A stretch of 64,000 bases of DNA from Pomphorhynchus laevis. Taxonomy: Eukaryota; Acanthocephala; Palaeacanthocephala; Echinorhynchida; Pomphorhynchidae. Made by a program: the position numbers and the translations under genes. A model generated the notes under the pieces. That model was not told where the DNA came from, searched no databases, and saw nothing but the letters and a program-made list of their open reading frames with translations. Shown piece by piece: positions 1-10,700 of this stretch. The stretch spans positions 1 to 64,000 of the forward strand of contig WNNJ02000424.1 in the NCBI GenBank assembly GCA_012934845.2, in the 5' to 3' direction. Each line of letters opens with the position of its first letter. Position 1 is the stretch's first letter.

Positions 1-59
1 TAAAGAATAAATAAATATAAAAAACTATATATAAATTTCAAAATATATTTTAAATTATA

Positions 60-440
60 AAATATTTTTAAGTTTCGCCTTTCTTGTTTGCTGTGAATGT
101 TTAATTCATGTTAAATTTTGATATTTACAATAAACAGTTGGATTTAAAATAGAAGTTTAAACTTGGTCTGCATTAAATTTGTTGTGTCAAAAGAGTATAT
201 TGCAGTTTGATCTAAACGTTTTAGTAAATTACCAGTCACACAATCAAATGATGTTTCATAAATTAGATGTTGTTATTTAGACATCATATCATGCCACTTC
301 TTTATGTTAGATATTTAAAATTGTCTCATTTGTGATATAATTTAATTCATTTCTATTAAAATCCTTTATTGAAGACATTTTGGATAGTGGTAACTCAATA
401 ATATTTTTGCTGTTGTTTTATTGTGTCATTAAAAAACATA
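60..440 (+). repeat. Dispersed repeat R, copy 1
   Basis: This AT-rich block recurs at about 3740-3980, 4430-5000 and (partly) 6970-7210 on the same strand, and inverted at about 48000-48340. Shared landmarks include GTCTGCATTAAATTTGTTG and CCAGTCACACAATCAAATG. No open frame is shared between copies. Because the copies lie in and around the 5' introns of SEC16, it is most simply old duplicated intron or flank rather than a defined transposon. Confidence 0.75.
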
Positions 441-639
441 TTGTCTACTAACCATAAAACGTTTTCCCTTTATAGTTTAAATGAAATTTTATTAATATTT
501 TGTTGTTTTGTATATTGTAAAATTACACGAAAAAAATCCATTAAACTTGATTGGAAATTTGCATGAAAATAATGCCGTATCAAGACTACAAAGTTTGTGT
601 AATTCTGACAGATGTTATATTACCGTTTGAATTATCAAT

Positions 640-1850
640 GTCTTCACGGCCTCAGGTTCACAGGGATCTGAGCCGTCCAGCCAATCTAAGACGCCGCTCT
701 CTGATTAAACCATTCGCGCATTCGCACCCTTCCCCTCCCGAAGAATTCAATCGGGGAGGACTATGCTCCGTAATCGCGAGATGATGATCTTGAGAAACCT
801 TAGTCTTTGCTCTGAGGAACGTACTCTTGAAAAGAAGTCTTATTTCGAGATATGCCAAGTACTCTAGAGGCGCACTTGAGTTTTCCCATTCAATGACAGA
901 TGCTGAGACGGTTTCAGGGTCCACCTAGCTCTCTTCAGAATACGTTTGAGTCTATCCATATCAGCTTTCGCTGATCAGTTCACCGTAATGGTAAACACCA
1001 TATATTTTACTCGACTTGTGAAGGTAGGGAGGGAGTGGTTGATTTGTCAATATGGAAGAAAGAGCTGAGAGCGCTAGTCTCTTTATTTTTTCTTAGTCGC
1101 AGGAGTGCCATGAAAGACAACCACCTGCGATTTGGAGGAGTTTAAAATCAGATTGGATATGGGCAACTGATCTTTTAATCTTAAAAATAAACGGCTGATG
1201 TCAGAGATCACATCTTTGCACCTGCGTCCAGAGAACAGGGATGTGGTATCATCAGTGTATACCACTAGATGTTGGTCGCGTTTTAAGTTTTTGTAAAGTT
1301 CAATGGTGGCAGCAAGATACAAGATTGGAGAAAGTGGGGATTCTTGAGGCATACCCGTAATAGGTATAACTGACATGCATCAGGGTCGTCTTCATAGAAG
1401 AATCGCTTTATTTACAACAAAATTTAGACCCTGTTAACAATTCATGCAGGCAACCCAATGGACATGCGTGAATAGATTACAAAAGGAATGGAAATGATGT
1501 CAAATGCAGCAGAAAAATCAAGAAAGACAGCTACAGCTAGCTGATGACTGTTATCTTGACAAAACTGATGCACTTAACTTATTGCTGAATGGACCAAGCG
1601 GGCTTTTACGTACCTATCAAAACCTGGTTGGATAAAATTTCGCCTACTTAGATGGTCGCGGATTTTACGCGCAAGCGCTTTTTCGTAAATGGAAATGAGG
1701 GAGTTTTGAATCGAAATGGGTCGCAGATCTTTAGGACATCACCAGAGAGAAACGTAGGCATATTGTTTATTTTCAACGATGGCTGAATAGGTTTGAAGTC
1801 AATTGTGCCTTTTTCGAGGTAATTATTTTGAAAATAAGAAACGGATGCTT
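640..1850 (-). mobile_element. LINE-A 3' fragment (Jockey-like RT, C-terminal half)
   Basis: On the minus strand this matches the 3' half of the fuller LINE-A at 40586-44212: both end in the same 3' UTR, and 1376-1083 reads as reverse transcriptase with TGMPQESPLSPILYLAATI and the catalytic YTDDTTSLFSGR (usually YADD). The fragment is more diverged than the fuller copy and interrupted in frame, so it is dead. Homology fades near 1740-1850, close to the start of the RT domain, so this is a 5'-truncated insertion. Confidence 0.85.
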
Positions 1851-2325
1851 TTGCTAGGTCTTCTGTATAAAACGAGATCTTGATTTCATTCTCGTAATAT
1901 TTGGTAGAATTAAATATGATTCTATTTTCGAATTAAAGTAAGAAATTCCGTAAGAAAACATTAAATAAGTTCTTTCTCTCAATCGGAACCAGTAGTTAAA
2001 TAATGACCAAGTTTGTAGTTTGAAGAATAGGGGAAAGCTCCCCTTCGTTTTTTGTTCAATAAAAGAAACACCACTTACCTTGTTCATCTTGTATGTATAT
2101 TTTGCGGCTATAATTTCGGTAGCGTAATCAGATACCAAAGAGAAATGCTCAGTACACAATTTAGAGCACCATTTTTTAAAATATCAAGGGATTATTAACT
2201 TGAAATCAACTTCGGTCGTTGTAAACACGATTCGAAATCACTTGCAGCAATTGCTTCACGTTGCTTCACGTGTCTTCGCGTTAATTGTTTACTTTACTTT
2301 GTGCGAAAAATGTTTTTTTTTTGAA
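1850..2325. other. Unassigned stretch beside the LINE-A fragment
   Basis: Minus-strand 2159-1854 has 101 open codons with no motif I recognise. The stretch lies inside the 1.7 kb that separates the halves of the split repeat, so it probably came in with, or next to, the LINE. It includes a short direct repeat, TTGCTTCACG twice near 2255-2275. Confidence 0.35.
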
Positions 2326-2778
2326 AAAACAACGTCTACAGGTCAATAATACTTGTCAGTAGAACAAATAATATAATAGCTTGTTAGTAGAAGAAATTGT
2401 GCAGTGATAAAAGAGCACAAAGTACGTCTCTAATTATAGTCACAAAAGAACTTAAATAATGCGGTTATTTGAAATGAGAAATGTTTTGAACGAAATTAGA
2501 TTAATTGATTTATGAATGATTTATTATTGAATTGTTAATTAATAAATTGCGGTGATTTATATCGAAATTATGTAAAAACTTTCATTATACATGAATTGAC
2601 ATTAATATATAATATATTTTGCTTTAAAGTTTTAATTTATTTGATAAAATAATTTGTAAAATTGACAATTTTGCTTTGTTCTCTTTACATGATCATGATA
2701 AAACTTAGCGATTTTCTCTATCAGTAGACGTTAGTTTAGAAACATTAGCCAACCTATGGGTATTTTTCAGTTTTAAAT

Positions 2779-2832
2779 ATCGCCTTATATTACATAAGTG
2801 TGTAATTACACACCTATGTAATTTAAGGCGAT
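2779..2832. repeat. 54-nt near-perfect palindrome
   Basis: Two 27-nt arms are directly abutted and pair with two mismatches. They begin ATCGCCTTATATTACATA and end TATGTAATTTAAGGCGAT. This would extrude as a cruciform or fold as one long RNA hairpin. No flanking gene or target-site duplication is evident. Confidence 0.85.
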
Positions 2833-3055
2833 TTGTGTTTGAAAACTTTCAACTTGAAAAGGGTCACTGTGATTGACCGAAACGTTGCTATAATTAACTC
2901 TAACAAACAATTTGTTTTTCTCGTGTGGATAATTAATAATGCCTAAAAAACAGATATAATTATTAATTTTTATTAACTAATTCTATTAATTTTGTAAATT
3001 AATAGTTTATATTAATTGCTAATATTTGATTGTCAGGAGATCTAATAATAACTGA

Positions 3056-3239
3056 ACTAGTTATACAGGTCTTAACTTTACAATCGCGACAATTGAATGC
3101 ACAATTGAACAAAATTTGATTGAATGGTATCATAATGAAGTTTTGTATGAATGCATAGCAACAAAATTTGCTTTTCGCGCTCTAACTCTATAGGTATTAT
3201 TCAAAATGTCAGTGATCAGGTTCAATAATTTTCTTTTTG
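3056..3239 (+). promoter_or_regulatory. 5' module A: putative promoter, leader and first exon
   Basis: About 240 bp here are repeated with moderate divergence at about 4180-4420. Both copies contain GCTTTTCGCGCTCTAACT, then an ATG, eleven open codons and a consensus GTAAGT donor. Here the ATG at 3206 gives MSVIRFNNFLF before the donor at 3240. A short conserved leader plus start codon plus strong donor is what a duplicated transcription start and first coding exon look like. No TATA box is certain. Confidence 0.5.
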
Positions 3240-3588
3240 GTAAGTAAAATCATTGCTCTGCATAATGTAGTAATATTTCTATTCAACGTATTGAATTATA
3301 AAAATATATTTATAAATATATAAATACAGAAGAAAATTTATAGGTTATCAAGTAAATTACAATAAAATAGACATATTAATTTTTACAATGAACCGGTCAA
3401 CAGGCACATGCGCAGTTTGCCATTTACGGTTTTGTCTTACGGCTTCACCACTGCTGTTTAAACACGGCAAACACAAAAGCTGTGCCAGATCAAGCATATC
3501 ACCAATTTTAATTTGCGATAAACATGATTCATCAGCGGCTAATGTGGAAAATGGCACTAACTTGGCCGACATCGACTTAATTGGCTAA
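3206..3588 (+). CDS. Candidate two-exon small Cys/His-rich protein
   Basis: Exon 1 is 3206-3239 (phase 1). A 131-nt intron running from GTAAGT to an ATAAAATAG acceptor joins it in frame to exon 2, 3371-3588, which ends in TAA; the product would be about 84 residues. Exon 2 alone is open from an internal ATG at 3388. The sequence has a C-x2-C-x4-C pattern (CAVCHLRFC), then LLFKHGKHKSC and later ICDKH, so the spacing could hold a zinc ion. Its base composition is less AT-rich than its surroundings. I do not recognise the family. It may be a decayed piece of a larger gene, and the exon join is inferred. Confidence 0.35.
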
Positions 3589-3609
3589 ATCCATTCGATG
3601 TTGTTATCT

Positions 3610-3700
3610 AAACAATATCTCATGGTGCTTTTTGTTAACTTTACACAATCGCGACACTATCTCATGGTGCTTTTTGGTCTTAACTTTACAATCGGGACAA
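3610..3700 (+). repeat. Short tandem duplication
   Basis: ATCTCATGGTGCTTTTTG followed by an AACTTTACAATCGCGACA-like segment appears twice in succession with small differences, a unit of about 39 bp. The second half matches the start of 5' module A. Confidence 0.6.
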
Positions 3701-4077
3701 TTGAATGCACAATTGCACAAAATTTGATTGAAATCTTAAAAATTATGTAATTTGTCGTATAATTTACTTCATTTCTGTTTAAATCCTTTATTGAAGGCAT
3801 TTTAGATGATAATTATTCAATGATATTTTAGCTGTTTCTTCTTGTGTCATTTATATGATAATTTGTTTCGCGTTTGTATTAAAAGTATTTTAAGTTTTCG
3901 ATTTGTTATAAGAATATCTTTCAATTTCTCGTTTATGATATTAAAAAAATTTCAATTAAAATTTCAATTTTAAATATAATAAAATTTGGATTATGAAAAT
4001 AATTCAAAATATCTTGGATAAATAACTTAATTGCCAGGTTCTAGATGCATTAAACGAACCAGACTACTCCAAACATC

Positions 4078-4119
4078 GAAATCCTTGGCAAGAGACTAAT
4101 GTCTCTTGCCCAGGATTTC
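4078..4119. repeat. 19-bp hairpin with TAAT loop
   Basis: The arms GAAATCCTTGGCAAGAGAC and GTCTCTTGCCCAGGATTTC pair with one mismatch around a four-base loop. A degraded relative lies at about 5876-5930 within a longer matching flank, so the hairpin belongs to a duplicated block. Function is unknown. Confidence 0.8.
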
Positions 4120-4179
4120 AAATCCCCACTTCCGTTTCTTTAAATTAATAGTTGATGGCCATGTTATCTAACAAAGACT

Positions 4180-4365
4180 GAACTAGTTATACTAGCCTTC
4201 GCTTTACAATCGCCACAATGAAACGCACAATTGAACAAACTTTGATTGTATGGTAGTATATTAAAGCTTCGTATGAATGCATAGCAACACAAATTGCTTT
4301 TCGCGCTCTAACTTTACAGGTATTTTTCAAAATGTCAATGAACAGTTTCAATAATTTTCATTTTG
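4180..4365 (+). promoter_or_regulatory. 5' module B: putative promoter and SEC16 first exon
   Basis: This is the second copy of 5' module A. The ATG at 4332 opens MSMNSFNNFHF, then a GTAAGT donor at 4366 in phase 1. That phase fits the SEC16 exon at 7711, which begins two bases into a codon, and the join would read FHF-VDCYYLATHC. Other first exons are possible, so this assignment is an inference from phase and order only. Confidence 0.45.
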
Positions 4366-5569
4366 GTAAGTAAAATCATGGCTCTGCATAATGTAGTATT
4401 ATTTCAATTCAATTTAGTCATTATTAAATATCTTCAAGTTTTTGTCTTTATTGCTTGTTGTGAATGTTTAACTCCTGTTAAAGTTTGATATTTACAATAG
4501 AAAGTCGGATTTATAATATATGTTTAAACTTGGTCTGCATTAAATTTGTTGTGTCAAAAGAGGATATCGCAGTTTGATCTAAACCTTTAGGTAAATTACC
4601 AGTCACACAATCAAATTATGTTTCATAAATTCTATGTTGTTTTCTAAACATCAAATCATACTACTTCTTTTTGTTATATCTTAAACAAATTGTTTCATCT
4701 GTGGTAAAACTTGTGTCATATCTGTTTAAATACTTTATTGAAGCCATTTTAGATAGCGAATATTCAATAATATTTTTGCGCTTGTTTTATTGTGTCATTT
4801 ATATGATCATTTGTTTCGCGTTTGTATTACAAGCGTTTAAAGTTTACGATTGGTTATAAGAACATCTTTCATTTCCTCGTTTTAGATATTTAAATAAACA
4901 TTTTATTTCTAAATTTTAATTTCAATATAAATAGTAAAATTTGTAATTATCAATTTATCATACAGTTTGTTCGGTAAATAAAATATTTATTTTATTGCGT
5001 TTTTTGTTTTTGCGTTGCTGTTTTTAATGTTATTTTACAAGTATCAGACGTATTTTATTCAGTTTTAATTAAATTAGTACTTTTAAATCAATGTTTTTAT
5101 TATAAAATACTAGAAATGGTTGGCTAAAATTTGTCTAAACGTAAAATAACAAAAAAGCGTACACAAGAAAGTGACTTCTCATAATTTTCATTTATTTAAG
5201 GTTATTTTTGTTACAATTTCTATGCATTGTTATAAAGTTGTTTTGTTATACAATCAATATTTTCTGTATTGCTGACACAAATTTGGAATTAATTATTCTT
5301 TAATTCATCATATTGTGATTCATATTAATTTCTTTTAACAGTTAATGTTTCGCATTTTTATATTTAGCATTGACCTTAATCGAATATATATTAATACTAA
5401 ATTATTTGTTCATTATGCTTTATATAAATTTTACTTTCTTGAGTCACATTATTATTGTTGGCGAGATATTTTTTTTGTAAAAAAGTTTCTCGATTTATGC
5501 TTTAATTTATATTTTCTTTTTGAATTTATCTGAACATCAATCTCGATTAAATTAATTTTTTATTCACAG

Positions 5570-5703
5570 GTTATTTTTACTAAGCAACAAATTGTTTACC
5601 GCCATATATTCCTTTCAACAACACATTGCCAAGATTCATTATATAACTTTGTATATCAAGTAATGATTTCACAAACACAGTCAGCCGCAAGTTATAATTG
5701 CAG
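5570..5703 (+). pseudogene. Paralogue of the SEC16 Tyr-rich exon
   Basis: Nucleotide alignment to the exon at 7711-7849 is clear: both have a CCGCCATATAT core, AACACATTG, and an end at TTGCAG plus donor. Their upstream intronic flanks also match, so an exon with its intron was duplicated. Small indels move it into another frame, which is still open and ends in the same phase. In the original frame it would contain stops. It may be a decayed duplicate or a cassette exon with new coding content; decay is more likely. Confidence 0.55.
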
Positions 5704-6779
5704 GTATAGCTTTATAATTATAATTTTTAGCGTTAATGTATTACTAATGCATACATGTAACTTCAACAAGAACAATTTCTTGATAAGAAAAGAAAATAAT
5801 AGTAAAATCAGATTTTTCTTGTAAACCACTGGTACGGATGTCGGGTTTAAAATGCAGTAAACGAACTAAACAACTCCAGACAAACCGATCCTTGGCGAAA
5901 GATATTAGTTATCTTTCAAAATGCCATAGGCGTTTCTTTTTAAGTTCTGAGATATTATCTATCTGACTGTACCAAAGTCTAGCTCGAAGCATCTCTTTAG
6001 AAATTCAAGTCTTAAACACTCCAAAGAATGCAATCCATATACGTAATCAGATCGTTTCTTTGTCATCCTCGACTGACTTTTTCAATGTGGATAAGCAGCG
6101 ACTTTACTCCGACCAAACCCGGATGAACAAAATCATCATTTTCGCTCTATGGTTTAGACCTTTTACACCGCATGAAGCCCTCTTTACGGTCGCCCGTGCG
6201 ATAATTTGTAAACTTCGCCCAAAGACTCAACTTCGGCTACAACACGACTGACCTGTACTAAAAACGCTTTACTGCTGTAGCTAAACCTATCTTTATTTAA
6301 TCCCCCTGATTTTCTTGACGCATATCGAGAACAAGCACTATAAATACTTAAAGTAGTGCATATCAAGATGATTGTTTTTTTCAATTCAGGTTGATATGGA
6401 AACCTGAATCTGTGACGAACACAGAGACAGTATTAGAGGTACTAACTAACATACTTGCTGTTTGTCATTCCATCGTAAATCGATCTAGTAGGCATTGTAA
6501 ATAGTATGGACAAGATGTTAATAAGACAAAATAATCTGTAAAGAGCAGATGGTATCCTGATACAGCCGAACTGTGCGCTAACATTTTAAAATTTTCAATT
6601 TAAATAATCATTTATAATATAAATTATTTATTATATAAGTATATATATTAATAATTTTATATTAATTCTAGTAATTCTGTACATTAATAGTTGATATTAA
6701 CTGGTCTTTACTGTGCCATATATTTATTTATCCAAAATGTATTATTCTAAATCTACTTGTATAATTGATTTACTTTTAG

Positions 6780-6942
6780 GTCAAAAAATAAAGACGCTTC
6801 AACTCAAACTTCAGAATCGTTAAAAACTGACAAAGTTAAAAAGAAAAGTATGAAATATGTTGTTTTTATAACCTAAAATTCTGCTCTTTAGAGAAGTCGA
6901 TTAAGCAAAATTTCGACTATGCTGGATTCCCATATATGACAG
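6780..6942 (+). CDS. Two candidate SEC16 5' exons (6780-6847, 6892-6942)
   Basis: A TTTTAG acceptor precedes 6780. The first exon reads SKNKDASTQTSESLKTDK and ends at a GTATGA donor. A 44-nt intron follows, then an exon reading KSIKQNFDYAGFPYMT that ends before GTACAC. Phases agree (1 into 1), and the last phase also fits the exon at 7711. An inverted, decayed copy of this exon block lies at about 26230-26480 and again at about 48400-48660. Low-complexity, charged N-terminal segments are normal in SEC16, but nothing here is diagnostic of the family. Confidence 0.5.
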
Positions 6943-7710
6943 GTACACGATTCGTTCTTTATATTTAATTTGTTATATACCAACAAAAAATATTGCACTT
7001 TGGATTAAATTTTTGAGTAAACTACCAATCACACAATCATTTGATGTTTCATAAATACGACGTTGCTCTCTAAACAACATTACATATTACTTATTTATTT
7101 TAAATCTTTAAAATTGTGTCACTTGTGATATAATTCATGTCATTTATGTTTAAATTATTTAAATTAAATCTCCCATTTTTCATATAGTTTGCTCGGTAAA
7201 TAAAATATTTTTTTGCATTTTTGGTTTTTGCATCGCTGTATTGCATTGTGGTCTTGTTTTAGATGATATGCATATTTTAATTATAAATTCTGAGTTTGAA
7301 TATTTAATTAAGAAAAGCTTCAAATATAGAAATAATAAATGCATTCTTTAAATAATAAAGTTCTTCGAATATGCAATTATTTTCTAATAAAGAATTCGTT
7401 TTATGTTCTTTAGTTGTTCATATTGTAATAAGTATAAATGTCTAATATCGGCTTTATTATCATCTCTTTATTAAATTTCATAAAAGACTATTTATTTAAC
7501 TTTGGATTTTAAAATTTAATTTAAATAGTAAAATATACTAAATAATTTGTTTATTTTGCTTTGTATATATTATTCTTTGTGAGTCACTCTATTATTGCGC
7601 AAATATTATATTCTTTAAAACTGTTCCTTTATTTATGTAATATTTTATATTTTCTTTTTAATTGTATAAAACATCTATTTTGTTGGTTATATTTCAATTA
7701 ATAATTATAG

Positions 7711-10700
7711 TTGATTGTTATTACTTAGCAACGCATTGTTTTCCGCCATATATGTACTTTTCACCAACACATTGTTATGATCCATCTTATTACCTGGCTT
7801 CTCAAGCAATGTTTCAACAACAACAGCCAGCCGAAAATTATTATTGCAGGTAAAGCTTTTAGATTTTTTGCGAAAATGCGTAATCAATGTATGCATCTTA
7901 CATCTTTTATATTAATAAAATCTGCTAATGAGTTTACGTATTTAATATAATTATTTAAATAATAACTATATTTATGCTAAATCGAAATTTTATAATTTTC
8001 AAAATTTTATGAATTGACTGTTAAATAACAGACGATGTATCTAGAATAAGGATAAGGAATCATCAGGAGAAACTGTTATGCTGTCAGTTTACAGCCCTTT
8101 TTTCGACCCAGCATAGCAGAGTGGCTAAACGCGTGCTAATGACGTAGTTCTTCTGATAAAATTTAATTATATTGAAACAAATCATTTGATTATATTGAAA
8201 CCCATTAAAACACATCTTAGTTGTCTCAGTATGGATTACTTTTAAACAACTTCGATTTATCAAAATATTTAAAACTCTCCTTTATTCAATTTTATAAAAA
8301 TATTTGTTGTCCAAATATTTAATTTTGATTAGATAGGCATTTTAGTTATTATAACATATGCAAACTATTTTGAAAAAAGATTAATTAATTTTTCTAGAGC
8401 TTCTTTAGTATCTGCTAAATCTCAATTTGCATAAAGCGTACTAAAATCGTATGTACATATATTCTGAAAATTTATTCCTTGTGAGTCTTCAAAAAATTCT
8501 TTTGTAGAATTAATACGGTTAATAACTTTAAGTATTTTATTCTTATAGACAGAAATTGACTTTAAGGTACATTTAAAAGTGCCACATATGAACCTAGGTT
8601 TTATTGGTGTTTATGCAAGTTTGGATTCAAATGTGATAGAGTTATATTTAAAAGCGCTTAACTCCATTTTTCCATTAGGATTGAATAACATTGTACAAAA
8701 TCATTAAACTAAAATAACTAAAAAATCATTATGTAAATATAAGAGGTTTTTTCTAGAGATATTATTTGTTCAATAAAAAAATACTAATTTACGATTAGAA
8801 AAGGTTAAGTTGTATAATAGACAGTTATTGCAATATAAAATACTATAATCGAACAACAAATGTAAATAATAGCAATAAAATATATACACTGACCATAAAA
8901 TTCATTGGCAAATGTATAAATAATATAAACATAGGTAGAATTTTAAATAATTGTAAGAGCTCGGATAATCGCGATCGAAATAAAGTTTCTCCATAGTGTA
9001 GCCGCTTTAGCTTAAAATATAAGGTTAGGAATACGGAATTGACTCGGAATAAAGTACCTGCTTTTTTATATCAACACATTTCAGTTGAAAAGGCTAGGAC
9101 ACCTTACGAAGATGTCTTGAGATTTCCTACCTCGAGGCGTTTTTGCAGAACTGACTCTCAGGAATGAGACTTTGAGGTAGATCTCGATACCGGAGGAATG
9201 ATAAAATCTCGAAACCGGCCGAAGAACGACTTAATGCTAAAATTGTGGTTATATACCAGCATTAATTGAAATTCATATACAATTTTTTTCATGTAAGGTG
9301 TTTATAATTTAACGATCAGACAAATATGTTTATTTTCCGACAACCTTTGACTAGTTTTGTCCGTATATTTTATATTTGACAGCTCTATATATTTTAGACT
9401 ATTAAGGTGGGATAATAAACTTTCAAAAAGTTTCCAAAGTTAGATTTTGTAAAATAAATGATTCTACAAATTTATGACATTCCTTGTATTAGCTGAGATT
9501 GGACACTTAGACGTTTTGCAGTTTCGGCAATATGAATCTGTTTTAATTCTTGCAACGAGCAGAATGTACATTGCCTGTACAGCAAAGCGCTTTCAAACTG
9601 CTTACCAATAACTATTTGATCCGTTTAAGTTCAATTATATTTGTATTTATATCAAATTTATCAGTTGATTTGTTTTACCGCATGATCGACAAACACAAAT
9701 ATACCTTTACAACTTTCAAGTACAACTAAAAGTTATACCTGTTTTGTTTAATAATATTTAATTATTTAGTATGGATGCATCAAACAGCGAAAGACAGTCC
9801 GCTGCATTAGACCGATCATGTCTCAATACCTCAATTCCTAAAAAGGAAAGAACTAGTGTTAGTTTGTCTTCTGAATCTCAACTTCGATCTTCTACTCTCC
9901 CGTAAGTTAACCGTCTCGTAAAATCCTAAATTAATACGTGAATAACTTTTTGAGCAGATTAAAAGTAGAAGTCAATCATGTACCTGTAATTAATCAACAG
10001 TTACGTATGTACAAAAATTTGCCTATTCAATTTCCGAATCATCTATTTCGTTCATCTGGTACAAAGTTAATTCAAGTAAATTCTACAAATGGGAAACTTA
10101 ATATTTTTGATTGCAAATCATCAACTGATAACAAGGTATTAATTATATCTTATAGATACGAAATACACTTACAATTACATTCTACAAATTCTTGCTAATT
10201 GTAAATTGTAAATATCTACTTTGACTTTTAATTGAATAAATTTAAAGTAATTTAATATTTTATTATTAATATTATGTGCATTTTCGATATGTATATTGTA
10301 TTGATTGTAAATAATTATATTGCAAATAATTCAAAATTTTTATTTTTCTTTACACGTTAACATTTCTAACATTTATAGTCTAAACATTAAGACTTTAAAT
10401 GGTACGCGGTTATGATAAAATGCTCCAAGCCAATTTTTACTTCTTTTGCTATTAAAACAAAAACTAAATGCTTGTTATGCTATATTGTTGATTATGAAAA
10501 TTCACGTCCATGCATTAGCGATCGTTGATCCGAATGCACAAGATGAGATTAAATTCGTACTCCAAGTGACGTTTTGTCGCACAGACGAACCGGATGAATA
10601 GTGCATTTGTAGGAAACATGCAAGATATCCTCATTTTATTTGCTGCAAGACTGGAGCCAATACGATAACAACCATAACACATCCAAGGTGTGTAATGACG

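Larger units (their letters stand above)
495..2490 (+). repeat. Repeat split by a LINE-A fragment
   Basis: Bases about 495-630 and 2325-2490 match two adjacent halves of an uninterrupted stretch at about 21575-21870, which reads through GTGTAATTCTGACAGATGTT and on to ATAGCTTGTTAGTAGAA. The intervening 1.7 kb is the LINE-A fragment plus unassigned sequence. The other locus therefore serves as the empty site. Confidence 0.7.

Noticed and set aside
4671-5533. Hydrophobic frames (4671-4859, 5345-5533) resembling small membrane proteins
   Set aside because: AT-rich, T-heavy intronic repeats give Phe/Leu/Ile-rich frames by chance, and the same repeats elsewhere do not keep them open.
7662-7710. 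Possible signal peptide upstream of the Tyr-rich SEC16 exon (MYKTSILLVIFQLIIIVD)
   Set aside because: These codons lie in the pyrimidine-rich intron end before a good ATTATAG acceptor at 7710. SEC16 is cytosolic and has no signal peptide.
8109-8160. tRNA-like A-box (TAGCAGAGTGG) suggesting a tRNA or SINE head
   Set aside because: No matching B-box or cloverleaf follows, and the segment aligns to the PLE-A terminus, which explains it.
9151-9178. Hammerhead core at CTGACTCTCAGGAATGAGAC
   Set aside because: CTGA and a stem II-like hairpin are present, but the GAAA box and a cleavage triplet are missing in the right order.
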